The notes below the pieces were generated by a model. The model did no database searches. It was not told the origin of the DNA and saw nothing but the letters and a program-made list of their open reading frames with translations. Position numbers and translations under genes: made by a program. Source: Tenacibaculum maritimum NCIMB 2154 (GTDB taxonomy: Bacteria; Bacteroidota; Bacteroidia; Flavobacteriales; Flavobacteriaceae). Taken from it: a stretch of DNA of 64,000 nucleotides. Of the stretch, positions 37,331-46,523 are shown piece by piece (positions within the stretch are counted from its first letter, which is position 1; every line of letters begins with the position of its first letter). The stretch is taken from NCBI RefSeq assembly GCF_900119795.1, contig NZ_LT634361.1, positions 3,371,972 through 3,435,971 on the forward strand, written 5' to 3'.

Positions 37331-38614
37331 ATGAATATTTTAATTTTAGGATCTGGAGGTAGAGAGCATGCCTTTACGAAAAAGCTTTCCGAAAGTAACA
37401 AAATCAATCAATTATTTGTAGCTCCTGGTAACGCTGGAACTCATACATTAGCTACTAACTTAAACATTAGTCCAACCAATTTTAACGCTATAAAAGAAGC
37501 CGTTTTAACACACCAAATACACATGGTTGTTGTAGGCCCTGAAGCTCCTTTGGTTGCTGGAATCCACGATTTTTTCTTATCTGATAATGATTTAAAAGAG
37601 GTTCCCGTAATTGGTCCTAAAAAGGATGGTGCTTTGTTAGAAGGTAGCAAAGATTTTTCTAAACAGTTTATGGAAAAATATCATATTCCTACTGCCAAGT
37701 ATCAATCTTTTACAAAAGTAAGCTTACAGAATGGGTTTGAGTTTTTAGAGTCTTTAAACGCTCCATATGTTTTAAAAGCTGATGGCTTAGCTGCTGGTAA
37801 AGGTGTTTTAATTTTAAATTCACTAAATGAAGCTAAACAAGCGTTGGAAGAAATGCTTTCTAACGAAAAATTTGGAGAGGCTTCTTCTACTGTAGTTATT
37901 GAAGAGTTTTTAAATGGAATAGAATTATCTGTTTTTGTTTTAACCGATGGTAAAAATTATAAAATACTACCTTCTGCTAAAGATTATAAACGTATTGGAG
38001 AAGGTGATAAAGGTTTAAATACGGGTGGAATGGGAGCAATATCTCCTGTACCGTTTGCTACTGATGGTTTTTTACAAAAAGTAGAAGAGCGCGTTATAAA
38101 ACCCACTATAAATGGTTTGCAAAAAGAAGGTATAGATTATCGTGGCTTTATTTTTATTGGTTTAATGAATGTAAACGGAAACCCACAAGTAATTGAATAT
38201 AATGTTCGCATGGGAGATCCTGAAACTGAAGTTGTACTGCCTAGAATCCAATCAGACTTATTGGATTTATTTGAAGGAGTTGCCAATCAAACCTTAGCTA
38301 CAAAATCATATGAAGTAACTCCAAAAACAGCTACTACTGTTATGCTCGTTTCTGGAGGGTATCCAGAAGCTTATGAAAAAGGAAAAGAAATTACAGGCTT
38401 TGACACTATTCAAAATGAAGATGCTATTGTTTTTCATGCTGGTACCACAATACAAAATGGAAAAGTAATTACTAATGGTGGACGCGTAATGGCTATAACT
38501 TCCTTTGGTAATACGATTCAAGAAGCCTTAACAAAGTCATACGAAAGCATTGATAAAATTTCATTTGAAAAAATGAATTATAGAAAAGATATTGGATTTG
38601 ATTTAACTTATTAA
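37331..38614 (+). CDS. purD: Phosphoribosylamine-glycine ligase
   Basis: 427 aa, the usual length. GSGGREHAFTKKL at the N-terminus, VVGPEAPLVAGI, ATP-grasp residues in LKADGLAAGKGVLI, AKDYKRIGEGDKGLNTGGMGA, and VIEYNVRMGDPETEVVLPRI are all PurD signatures. It carries out step 2 of purine synthesis, joining glycine to phosphoribosylamine. Its 3' end overlaps the convergent kinase gene by 12 bp. Confidence 0.97.
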   Translation: MNILILGSGGREHAFTKKLSESNKINQLFVAPGNAGTHTLATNLNISPTNFNAIKEAVLTHQIHMVVVGPEAPLVAGIHDFFLSDNDLKEVPVIGPKKDGALLEGSKDFSKQFMEKYHIPTAKYQSFTKVSLQNGFEFLESLNAPYVLKADGLAAGKGVLILNSLNEAKQALEEMLSNEKFGEASSTVVIEEFLNGIELSVFVLTDGKNYKILPSAKDYKRIGEGDKGLNTGGMGAISPVPFATDGFLQKVEERVIKPTINGLQKEGIDYRGFIFIGLMNVNGNPQVIEYNVRMGDPETEVVLPRIQSDLLDLFEGVANQTLATKSYEVTPKTATTVMLVSGGYPEAYEKGKEITGFDTIQNEDAIVFHAGTTIQNGKVITNGGRVMAITSFGNTIQEALTKSYESIDKISFEKMNYRKDIGFDLTY

Positions 38615-39661
38615 ATCAGCTTTTTCTAATGTAAACGAAAACTCAGAACCCTCTCCGTAGGTGCTTTTTAACAAAATTGTTTCATTATGAGCTTCAATAA
38701 TATGTTTTACAATAGATAAACCAAGACCAGAGCCTCCTTGTTCACGAGAGCGGCTTTGGTCTACTCTATAAAATCGCTCAAATAAACGAGATAAATGTTC
38801 TTGTTTGATTCCTTCTCCATCATCAACTATTTTAACAATACACTTATTTTCATTATAACTTTCAACACTTACTGTAGTAACCCCTCCTATCTTTCCATAT
38901 TTAATTGAATTGACCACCAAATTAATAAGAACTTGCTCTATACGCTCAATATCTCCTTTTAAAAAGAAAGGAAATTCATAAACACGATCAAACTTAAGAG
39001 TAATATTTCTTTTTTTAGCCTTCATTTCAAATAAGTCAAATACATTTTGTACCAACTCTAAAATATTAAACGTTTCGATATTCATTTTCATTCCATCAGT
39101 TTCTAATTTAGCAATCATATCTAAATCTTTAACTATGGACGTAAGCCTATCTACTCCTTTATTAGCTCTTTCTAAATATTTATCTCTTATTTCTTTATCA
39201 TCTGCTGCGCCTTCTATAAGAGTTAATATATATCCTTGTACTGTAAAAAGAGGCGTTTTTAACTCATGTGATACATTTCCTAAAAAATCCCTTCGAAAAG
39301 AATCTCTCTCAGTTAAATCTGCAATTTCTTCACTTTTTCCTTGAACAAATTCTTGTACACTCTTTGTCAATGCCTCAACATCTGTTGTTACTTTTTTACG
39401 CTTTAAATCATTCACATCTAAAATAGAAATATCTTCATATAGTTTTTTAATTCGCTGATATATAAAATGTTCTGCTCTATATTGGATAATAAAAAAAGAG
39501 ATACTAAAAAGAAGAATAGCTGATATTAGTATTGTTAGTATGCTTAAGGTTTTTAATATAAATAAATACGTCAGTATCACTGCTCCAATAGATAATAATG
39601 TTAAGTACATCGCTGTCCAAAGAGCATATTTATATGTTTTTTTTATTTTTTTCATATACAA
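38603..39661 (-). CDS. Sensor histidine kinase, PhoR-like
   Basis: 352 aa. Two membrane helices (about 14-36 and 40-60) with almost no periplasmic loop are followed by a HisKA domain with phospho-His132 in VSHELKTPLFTVQGY. A HATPase domain follows, with N-box QVLINLVVNSIKYG, VDDGEGI, and RSREQGGSGLGLSIVKHI. It pairs with the response regulator 140 bp upstream. With no real periplasmic sensor it probably senses within the membrane or through partners. A second Met at codon 3 is an alternative start. Confidence 0.92.
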   Translation of the reverse strand: MYMKKIKKTYKYALWTAMYLTLLSIGAVILTYLFILKTLSILTILISAILLFSISFFIIQYRAEHFIYQRIKKLYEDISILDVNDLKRKKVTTDVEALTKSVQEFVQGKSEEIADLTERDSFRRDFLGNVSHELKTPLFTVQGYILTLIEGAADDKEIRDKYLERANKGVDRLTSIVKDLDMIAKLETDGMKMNIETFNILELVQNVFDLFEMKAKKRNITLKFDRVYEFPFFLKGDIERIEQVLINLVVNSIKYGKIGGVTTVSVESYNENKCIVKIVDDGEGIKQEHLSRLFERFYRVDQSRSREQGGSGLGLSIVKHIIEAHNETILLKSTYGEGSEFSFTLEKADLIS

Positions 39662-39801
39662 AAATGATAATCTTTATATCTAGTTGATTTTTAGAAGTTT
39701 TTAAATTGCATAAAGTAAAAGGATACTCTAAGGAGTATTTTTGATCACATTGAAAAAAATTAAACGAACATAAAAATAATCTATAAATAGTAGCTTAATT
39801 T

Positions 39802-40497
39802 TTAATCTTGTTCTTCCAAAACAAATTTATACCCCACTCCTTTTACAGTTTTAAAATAACCATCTCCTATTTTTTCTCTCAGTTTTCGAATGTGTACATC
39901 AATGGTTCTTCCTCCAACAACTACTTCATTTCCCCAAACAGTATCTAAAATAATTTCTCTTTTAAAAACTTTTCCTGGTTTTGATGTTAATAGTGATAAA
40001 AGCTCAAACTCTTTACGTGGCAATGTAATTTTTTGCGTTCCTTTAAGCACAACATATTCATCACGATTGATAACAATATCTCCTATTTTAACAGTAGTAT
40101 CCATTTGCGCTTCTGTTTTTAAACGTCGAAGCAATGATTTCACCTTGCTAATTAATACTTTTGGCTTAATAGGCTTGGTTATGTAATCATCTGCACCCGC
40201 ATCAAAACCAGCTACTTGTGAGTAATCTTCACCTCTAGCGGTTAAAAATGAAATAATTACATTTTCAAATGACTTTATTTTTCTAATTTTTTCACAAGCT
40301 TCAATACCATCCATTTCTGGCATCATAATATCTAATAATATCAAATGAGGAAAAATCTTTTTCGCTGCCTTTACTGCTTCTACACCATTGCTTGCTGTAA
40401 ATATTTGGTAACCTTCTGATTTTAAATTATATCCTACAATTTCTAAAATATCTGGTTCGTCATCAACCAATAAAATTTTAATATCACTAGTATTCAT
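39802..40497 (-). CDS. Response regulator, OmpR/PhoB family
   Basis: 231 aa. The receiver domain has phospho-acceptor Asp56 (LILLDIMMPEMDG), acid pocket VDDEPD and Lys in DYITKPI. The C-terminal winged helix carries LPRKEFELLSLLTSKPGKVF and GGRTIDVHIRKLREKIG, then the wing KTVKGVGYKF. It is the partner of the adjacent PhoR-like kinase. Phosphate control is possible, but the regulon cannot be read here. Confidence 0.94.
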   Translation of the reverse strand: MNTSDIKILLVDDEPDILEIVGYNLKSEGYQIFTASNGVEAVKAAKKIFPHLILLDIMMPEMDGIEACEKIRKIKSFENVIISFLTARGEDYSQVAGFDAGADDYITKPIKPKVLISKVKSLLRRLKTEAQMDTTVKIGDIVINRDEYVVLKGTQKITLPRKEFELLSLLTSKPGKVFKREIILDTVWGNEVVVGGRTIDVHIRKLREKIGDGYFKTVKGVGYKFVLEEQD

Positions 40498-40523
40498 CAG
40501 TATTTTTTTAGTTTGTTCTTTTT

Positions 40524-40531
40524 CAAAAGTA
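40524..40531 (-). promoter_or_regulatory. -7 element of the PhoB-like gene
   Basis: The minus strand reads TACTTTTG, matching TAnnTTTG, 27 nt before the ATG. Confidence 0.6.
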
Positions 40532-40811
40532 ACGATAATATGACAAACATATATACAGCTAACTTAACTTAACATTCATTTAATATTGCCTAAAACATAG
40601 CGTAATATCTTAGCTTTAACCTAAAGGCATATGACATTTTAGTACTAATTATGATTTGATAATTACCTTAAAAGAAAGCGGTACTTTTTATTTACGTAAT
40701 AAAGTAGCAAGGAAAAGTATTCTTTTTACTTTAAATTGTTTTAATTCGTAAATTGTATAGGTGCAAATCCATTTAATTATTTCTTACTACCTTTATACAA
40801 ATTGAAACTCT
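40532..40811. other. Intergenic region between divergent phoB-like and DUF4153 genes
   Basis: AT-rich with no ORF or clear hairpin. A near-consensus -7 element TACCTTTA lies about 20 nt before the ATG at 40812. I see nothing else. Confidence 0.4.
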
Positions 40812-42554
40812 ATGAAATTATTTTTTTCTTTTGGAAAAATAAAAGACACGTTTAAACGGTTTCCTCTTGCGTTAACTTGGTGTATTATTAGTTCACTTTT
40901 TATTGTATATATCATTGAAGTTGATGTGATACACCATCATTTATTGTACTATAAACTACTGTTAACATTTGTTTTAGGCGTTAGTTGGTTAATAGCTACT
41001 CATTTTTTCCAAGAGCAGTTTCATTATAGTAAAAAGTGGCTCTTTATATTCCCTATCGGGTTTCTTTGCTTATTTTATTATCATTTATCTGGAGATAAAA
41101 AAATTGATCTTATTTCTTGGTATCGGTTTATACTATATTTTATTGCGGGGCATTTGCTTGTTTTAGCAGCTCCCTTTTTACTAAAATGGAAGCAACTTGC
41201 TTTTTTTAATTATTTAAAAAACATTACTAAATGTATCTGCAAAAGTTTGCTTTTTACAGGCATTATATTTTCAGGAATTATCATTGCCTTACTTGCTACA
41301 AAACATTTATTTAATATTCATTGGAATGATCGGCTTTATCTACAAATTTTTGTTCTTTGTATAGGCATTATCAATACTTGGATTTTTTTATTTGATATTC
41401 CTAAAAAAATAGCTTCAGAAAAAACAATGCGCTATTCCAAAGCTTCAAAAGTATTGGTACAATATATTCTAATTCCATTGGCTATTTTATATCTTACTAT
41501 ATTATACGCTTATAGTTTAAAAATTATCATTCATTGGAACTTGCCTAAAGGGTGGATTTCTTACCTCGTTATTGGGGTATCTTTATTAGGTTTTCTTATA
41601 CAAATCTTAATTAACCCTATTCAAAAAATTACCTCATCAAAAATTATAAAGCAATTCCATCCTTGGTTTTATATATCATTACTACCATTACTTATTTTGC
41701 TATTTACGGCTATATTTAAGCGAATTAATGCCTATGGAGTTACTGAAAAACGCTATTTTGTACTCCTACTTTCTGTATGGATTTTAGGAGTGGTATTGTA
41801 CCTGTTGTTTAGCAAACAGCAAAAAACTACTTGGCTTCTTTTTTCCTTGACTACTATTATTGTACTCAGCTCTTTTGGAGTTTGGGGAGCTTTTTCTTTT
41901 TCAACTAAAAGTCAAGTCAGTGAGTTTAAAAGAATATATGCTGTCATAAAAGAAAAAAATAATAGCATTAGTTATAAAGAAAACCATCAGTTTCAATCCA
42001 TTATTAAATACCTAACTAATAAGCACGAATTATCACAAATTACTCCTATTTTAGGCTATGACCCCGTTAAAGCATTTAACACTACAAATTACTGGACTTT
42101 ACAAGATAAAATTACGGATTCTTTAGGCATTAAAACGGAACAAACACCAGAAAAAAATAAACACCTATTTTTCCATTTAGAATCCCATAATCATGTATTT
42201 CATAGCAAAGGGTATGACTACTTTAAAGAGTTTATATTTACTCCCTATAAAAAAGAAGAAAAACTACAAGGGGTTACTTTTACATTGGATAGCGAAAAAA
42301 ATGCCATCGTTATTTCTCTTGTAAAACAGCATACGATAAAATATATTTCTTTAAAAGATATGACTCGTATTTTACTTGAAAAACCTACCAATGTAACTCT
42401 TAAAAATGTGGCTGATTTAACTATTGAAAAGTCATTTGATGAATTGGACCTTAAAATTATTTTTACGAATGTTACCTTTGATAAAAATAATATTGGCTTT
42501 ACTATTAGTGATGCGAATGGTTACTTACTTTTAAAAGAAAAAAATGCTGAATAA
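40812..42554 (+). CDS. DUF4153 family multi-pass membrane protein
   Basis: 580 aa. About ten to twelve membrane helices fill residues 15-370 (e.g. ALTWCIISSLFIVYII, FFLFDIPKK-type loops, WVLGVVLYLLF). About 200 soluble C-terminal residues follow. The layout and the IFLFDIPKKI/YILIPLAILYLTILYAY stretch fit DUF4153, a family of unknown function. It overlaps the exonuclease gene by 11 bp, so the two are cotranscribed. Confidence 0.8.
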   Translation: MKLFFSFGKIKDTFKRFPLALTWCIISSLFIVYIIEVDVIHHHLLYYKLLLTFVLGVSWLIATHFFQEQFHYSKKWLFIFPIGFLCLFYYHLSGDKKIDLISWYRFILYFIAGHLLVLAAPFLLKWKQLAFFNYLKNITKCICKSLLFTGIIFSGIIIALLATKHLFNIHWNDRLYLQIFVLCIGIINTWIFLFDIPKKIASEKTMRYSKASKVLVQYILIPLAILYLTILYAYSLKIIIHWNLPKGWISYLVIGVSLLGFLIQILINPIQKITSSKIIKQFHPWFYISLLPLLILLFTAIFKRINAYGVTEKRYFVLLLSVWILGVVLYLLFSKQQKTTWLLFSLTTIIVLSSFGVWGAFSFSTKSQVSEFKRIYAVIKEKNNSISYKENHQFQSIIKYLTNKHELSQITPILGYDPVKAFNTTNYWTLQDKITDSLGIKTEQTPEKNKHLFFHLESHNHVFHSKGYDYFKEFIFTPYKKEEKLQGVTFTLDSEKNAIVISLVKQHTIKYISLKDMTRILLEKPTNVTLKNVADLTIEKSFDELDLKIIFTNVTFDKNNIGFTISDANGYLLLKEKNAE

Positions 42555-43260
42555 AATTGATTTAGAAAACATCTTGTTTCTTGATATAGAAACCGTACCT
42601 GAAGTAGAATTTTTTGCTCATTTATCAAAAGAAAAACAAGAGCTTTTTGCTTTAAAAACAGCATACCAACGTAAAGATGAAGTTACAGCTGAGGCTTTTT
42701 ACCATAAAGCGGGCATATGGGCTGAATTCGGAAAGATTATTTGTATTTCTGTGGGCTATTTTATCACAAAAAATGGCATCCAGCAACTCCGAGTTACTTC
42801 TTTTAGCCATAAAAATGAGGTTGAATTATTGCAAAATTTCAAAAAATTATTAGAAACTCACTTTAATAAACAAAAACACTTATTATGCGCTCATAATGGT
42901 AAAGAATTCGATTTTCCATATATTGCTCGTAGAATGGTAATTCATCAAATTAAATTGCCTGAAAAACTAAATTTATTTGGGAAAAAACCTTGGGAAGTGC
43001 CTCATTTAGATACTTTAGAATTATGGAAGTTTGGAGATTATAAACATTATACTTCTTTAAAACTACTAACCTCTATATTAAAGATTCCTTCTCCAAAACA
43101 AGATATTGATGGTAGTGAGGTAGCTGATGTATATTATAAGGAGAAAAATATAGCGCGTATTGTTAGTTATTGCGAACGAGATACAGTAGCTATTGCTCAG
43201 TTACTACTGCGTTTTTATAATAAACCTCTTATTCATGAAACGGATATTGTAAGAGTATAA
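42544..43260 (+). CDS. 3'-5' exonuclease, PolB-like (DnaQ/RNase H fold)
   Basis: 238 aa. Exo I is FLDIETVPE (Asp and Glu metal ligands), Exo II is LCAHNGKEFDFPYIARRM, and Exo III is IVSYCERDTVAIAQLL (C-E-R-D). This is the predicted stand-alone PolB-like exonuclease common in Bacteroidota, with no polymerase domain. It may act in DNA or RNA repair and turnover. It overlaps the DUF4153 gene. Confidence 0.88.
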   Translation: MLNKIDLENILFLDIETVPEVEFFAHLSKEKQELFALKTAYQRKDEVTAEAFYHKAGIWAEFGKIICISVGYFITKNGIQQLRVTSFSHKNEVELLQNFKKLLETHFNKQKHLLCAHNGKEFDFPYIARRMVIHQIKLPEKLNLFGKKPWEVPHLDTLELWKFGDYKHYTSLKLLTSILKIPSPKQDIDGSEVADVYYKEKNIARIVSYCERDTVAIAQLLLRFYNKPLIHETDIVRV

Positions 43261-43448
43261 TTTTTAGATACTATCCACTATTTTATTTAGATCAATGTAA
43301 GTGCTTTTGTATTATTATTGCCTGTTTTCAACAACCTTCTTTATAAACATAAAACTTTAGTATATCCTTTACTTAAGATATAGATATCACAATCCTAAAT
43401 TCAATATAAGCTTCTAATTTAGAGTACCCTCTCCAATATCATATCAAT

Positions 43449-43609
43449 GAAGTGGTTTAAACTTTTTCTGATGCCTGCAAATTGGTCTTATCTCACTCTA
43501 ATTTTTGCTTTTTCTCACAATGTAACTAAGACTAGCTTACTCAAAAAAGATTTCATTAGGGCAAAAAGCCCTAAATTTTCGCTTCAAAACAAAAAGTTTA
43601 AATCGCTTC
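43449..43609. repeat. Inverted-repeat element, long copy (MITE-like family)
   Basis: Terminal arms GAAGTGGTTTAAACTTTTT (43449-43467) and AAAAAGTTTAAATCGCTTC (43591-43609) are inverted with 17 of 19 matches. The interior begins CTGATGCCTGCAAATTGGTC, like the copy at 37131, and contains a small hairpin TTAGGGC-AAAAA-GCCCTAA. 161 bp with no ORF. The rest of the 43261-43448 gap shows nothing I recognise. Confidence 0.7.
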
Positions 43610-43664
43610 AATAAAAAAAACACTGTAAATCAATTATTTAAAGTAATTTTTTAAATTATATTTT

Positions 43665-43700
43665 AAAATAGGTATAAAAAATATTTTTTATACCTATTTT
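43665..43700. repeat. 36-bp perfect palindrome
   Basis: AAAATAGGTATAAAAAAT followed by its exact reverse complement, then further T. It may act as a terminator or a protein-binding site, and it abuts the promoter of the first hairpin RNA copy. Confidence 0.6.
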
Positions 43701-43704
43701 TTTA

Positions 43705-43795
43705 TATCTTTGAACCAGTTATTCGGAGATATCCGAATACACTTTTTCTTTTTCATAGCAATTTTCCCGCTCAATTCTTTTGAGTGGGTTTTTTT
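43705..43795 (+). ncRNA. Hairpin small RNA unit, copy 1 of 3
   Basis: -7 element TATCTTTG (43705-43712) followed by hairpin A: ATTCGG-AGATAT-CCGAAT (43721-43738). Then comes a U-rich linker and terminator hairpin B: CCCGCTCAA paired with TTGAGTGGG (43766-43788) and T7. The predicted RNA is about 78 nt. Relative to copies 2 and 3, hairpin A has an A-T closing pair where they have C-G. Confidence 0.65.
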
Positions 43796-44216
43796 ATACT
43801 TCTTATTTTCTTACTCTTTTTCTTTTTCATAAAAGATATCTTTTTACACACGTACTTATCGTTTTCTAAAACTTTCTTTTTTAAATAGCGAAAAATAGGT
43901 TTTTATATTTATTATTTCATATATTTGGATAGTACTTCGGAGATATCCGAAGATACTTTTTCTTTTTCATAGCAATTTTCCCGCTCAATTCTTTTGAGTG
44001 GGTTTTTTTATACTTCTTATTTTCTTACTCTTTTTCTTTTTCATAAAAGATATCTTTTTACACACGTACTTATCGTTTTCTAAAACTTTCTTTTTTAAAT
44101 AGCGAAAAATAGGTTTTTATATTTATTATTTCATATATTTGGGTAGTACTTCGGAGATATCCGAAGATACTTTTTCTTTTTCATAGCAATTTTCCCACTC
44201 AATTCTTTTGAGTGGG
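43741..44216 (+). repeat. Tandem duplication of about 215 bp carrying the hairpin RNA
   Basis: The stretch from the linker of copy 1 through to copy 2 is repeated almost base for base from copy 2 through copy 3, including about 125 bp of non-transcribed spacer. This shows a recent tandem duplication, while copy 1 has its own upstream sequence. Confidence 0.85.
43920..44009 (+). ncRNA. Hairpin small RNA unit, copy 2 of 3
   Basis: -7 element TATATTTG (43920-43927), hairpin A CTTCGG-AGATAT-CCGAAG (43935-43952), the same linker as copy 1 and terminator CCCGCTCAA/TTGAGTGGG (43980-44002). It starts 215 bp after copy 1. Confidence 0.65.
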
Positions 44217-44222
44217 TTTTTT
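44134..44222 (+). ncRNA. Hairpin small RNA unit, copy 3 of 3
   Basis: -7 element TATATTTG (44134-44141), hairpin A CTTCGG/CCGAAG as in copy 2, and terminator CCCACTCAA/TTGAGTGGG (44194-44216). Here the G-U wobble of copies 1 and 2 is an A-U pair. It starts 214 bp after copy 2. Confidence 0.65.
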
Positions 44223-44309
44223 ATTTCGATAATTTCAAATGTTATTATTTTTTAGCTTGCCCTAGCAAGTGTATAACCATGTAAACTTTCAAGTAGTTAG
44301 CCCCTATAC

Positions 44310-46172
44310 TTAGGCTCCTTCTAGCTTCATAGAAAGCTCAAACCAACGTTCTTCTTTTTCTTCTAAGTTGCTTATTATTTCTTGCAACTCAATAGACTTC
44401 TCGTTAATTTTATCAGCCTCAATCTCTCCATTTGCAAACTGGTTTTCTATAGCTTCTTTCTTTTTTTGTAGTTTTTCTATGTCTTTTTCTAACTTTCCAA
44501 ATTCACGATTTTCCTGAAAGCTTAGCTTTCCTTTTTTAGACTCTTTAATACGAGTATCCGTTGATTTTTTTTCTATACTTGATTCTTTAGGCTTAGAATC
44601 TTCATAAGTTCTAAAATCAGAATAATTACCAGGAAAGTTTTCAACAACGCCATTCCCTCTGAATACGAATAAAGAATCGACAATTTTATCCATAAAATAA
44701 CGATCATGAGATACCACCATTAAATTTCCTGGATAATCTAATAAAAAGTTTTCCAATACATTTAAAGTTACTACATCTAAATCATTTGTAGGCTCATCCA
44801 GAATTAAAAAATTAGGGTTTTGAATTAATACAGCACATAAATACAAGCGTTTTTGCTCCCCTCCACTTAATTTTTCAACAAGATCATATTGTTTTTTTCT
44901 ATCAAATAAAAATCGCTCTAACAATTGGCTTGCTGATATTTTTCGTCCTTTTGTTAACGGAATATACTCTCCAAACTCTTTAATAACCTCTATAACCTTC
45001 TGCCCCTCCTTAATAACAATTCCTTTTTGCGTATAATATCCGAATTTTACGGTTTCTCCCACTACAATTTTACCACCATCTACGGGTTCTTTACCGGTTA
45101 TTAAATTTAAAAAAGACGATTTTCCTGTACCATTTTTTCCTATAATACCTATGCGTTCTCCTCTTTTAAAAACATATTCAAATCCATTTAAAATAACTTT
45201 TTCTCCAAAGTTCTTTTTTATAGTATGAAGCTCTATAATTTTGCTCCCTAAACGCTCCATGTTAATTTCTAGTTGTACTTCATGCGTACTCCTTCTTTGA
45301 TGTGCCTTTTCCTTTATTTTATAAAAATCATCCGTTCTTGATTTTGATTTTGTAGTACGTGCTTTTGGTTGCCTACGCATCCACTCCAATTCTTTTTTAA
45401 ATAAGCTTTTAGCTTTACTTAAATTGGTTGCTTCTAAAGCTAATCGTTCTTCTTTATTTTGAAGATAATATGAATAATTTCCTTTGTATTTATATAGTTT
45501 ACCATTATCTAGCTCTATGATTTCATTACACACTCTCTCTAAGAAATAGCGATCATGTGTTACCATAAACAATGTAATTTTTTCTTGAGCAAAAAAAGCT
45601 TCCAACCATTCAATCATTTCCAAATCTAAATGGTTCGTTGGCTCATCTAAGATTAGCAAATCTGGTTTATTAATAAGTAATATAGCCAATGACAATCTTT
45701 TTTTCTGCCCTCCAGAAAGCGTTGCTACTTTTTGGTTTAAGTTATTTAGCTTTAATTTCGATAGAATTTGTTTGTACTGTGTTTCAAAGTCCCAAGCATT
45801 GTGCTGATCCATCAAATCAAATGCTTTTTGATAAGCATCTTCATCATTCGGATTTTGTATTGCCTTTTCATATTCAGCTATGATTGGTAAAATGGTATTT
45901 TCAGTAGAAAATATAGTTTCCTCTATTGTTAAGTTTTCCTCTAAATTATTATCCTGAGATAAATAAGAAATTGTAATTCCCTTTCTACTAATTACTTGCC
46001 CTGTATCTGTTTGATCAACACCTGCTATTATGTTTAAAATAGATGTTTTACCACTTCCATTTTTTGCTACAAAAGCTATTTTTTGGTCTTTATTTATTCC
46101 AAATGAAATATCTTGAAACAAGATTTTTTCACCATACGATTTTGAAATGTTTTCTACAGATAAGTAATTCAC
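44310..46172 (-). CDS. ABC-F family ATPase (Uup-like)
   Basis: 620 aa, no membrane helices. Two ATPase domains: Walker A AKNGSGKTS (about 35-43) with signature LSGGQKKR, and Walker A GKNGTGKSS (about 348-356) with signature LSGGEQKR. The interdomain linker contains WMRRQPKARTTKSKSR, a Uup-type feature, and the C-terminal about 65 residues form a coiled coil (KLEKDIEKLQKKKEAIE). ABC-F proteins act on the ribosome. Uup members also affect transposon excision, so its exact role is open. It has its own promoter. Confidence 0.93.
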   Translation of the reverse strand: MNYLSVENISKSYGEKILFQDISFGINKDQKIAFVAKNGSGKTSILNIIAGVDQTDTGQVISRKGITISYLSQDNNLEENLTIEETIFSTENTILPIIAEYEKAIQNPNDEDAYQKAFDLMDQHNAWDFETQYKQILSKLKLNNLNQKVATLSGGQKKRLSLAILLINKPDLLILDEPTNHLDLEMIEWLEAFFAQEKITLFMVTHDRYFLERVCNEIIELDNGKLYKYKGNYSYYLQNKEERLALEATNLSKAKSLFKKELEWMRRQPKARTTKSKSRTDDFYKIKEKAHQRRSTHEVQLEINMERLGSKIIELHTIKKNFGEKVILNGFEYVFKRGERIGIIGKNGTGKSSFLNLITGKEPVDGGKIVVGETVKFGYYTQKGIVIKEGQKVIEVIKEFGEYIPLTKGRKISASQLLERFLFDRKKQYDLVEKLSGGEQKRLYLCAVLIQNPNFLILDEPTNDLDVVTLNVLENFLLDYPGNLMVVSHDRYFMDKIVDSLFVFRGNGVVENFPGNYSDFRTYEDSKPKESSIEKKSTDTRIKESKKGKLSFQENREFGKLEKDIEKLQKKKEAIENQFANGEIEADKINEKSIELQEIISNLEEKEERWFELSMKLEGA

Positions 46173-46192
46173 AATAAGAGTTTAGTTAAACG

Positions 46193-46200
46193 CAAAAGTA
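46193..46200 (-). promoter_or_regulatory. -7 element of the ABC-F gene
   Basis: The minus strand reads TACTTTTG, matching TAnnTTTG, 21 nt before the ATG. Confidence 0.6.
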
Positions 46201-46243
46201 ACTAAAAAACATCAAGAGTTAAGCCATATGTTTTTATTAATTG

Positions 46244-46295
46244 AATTGGTTACAACTTTTTCAATCTAAACAAAGCTTAAAAGTTGTAACCAATT
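46244..46295. repeat. 17-bp perfect inverted repeat
   Basis: AATTGGTTACAACTTTT (46244-46260) and its exact complement at 46279-46295, with an 18-nt loop. The arm ends in ACAACTTTT, similar to the tips of the 37131/43449 element family. It has no T-run and lies behind both divergent promoters. The rest of the gap to 46488 shows nothing further. Confidence 0.6.
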
Positions 46296-46487
46296 TATAA
46301 TGTATCTTTAATTGTACGATGCCGCTCTAAAAGAAACAATATAAAAAGAGCTTTCAAAAACAAGAATTTCTTAGTTACTTGAAAAAGTTGAACCTCCTTA
46401 TTATTAGGAAATAAGACTTTTATCCATTTTTAACTTAATTATAACTTGTTAAAAATCAAGTATCTTTTTTTATATTTTATCTTTCTG

Positions 46488-46495
46488 TACTTTTG
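46488..46495 (+). promoter_or_regulatory. -7 element of the YHS gene
   Basis: TACTTTTG matches TAnnTTTG, 28 nt before the ATG at 46524. Confidence 0.6.
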
Positions 46496-46523
46496 CGCTT
46501 CTTAATTTTATTAAATTTTTATC

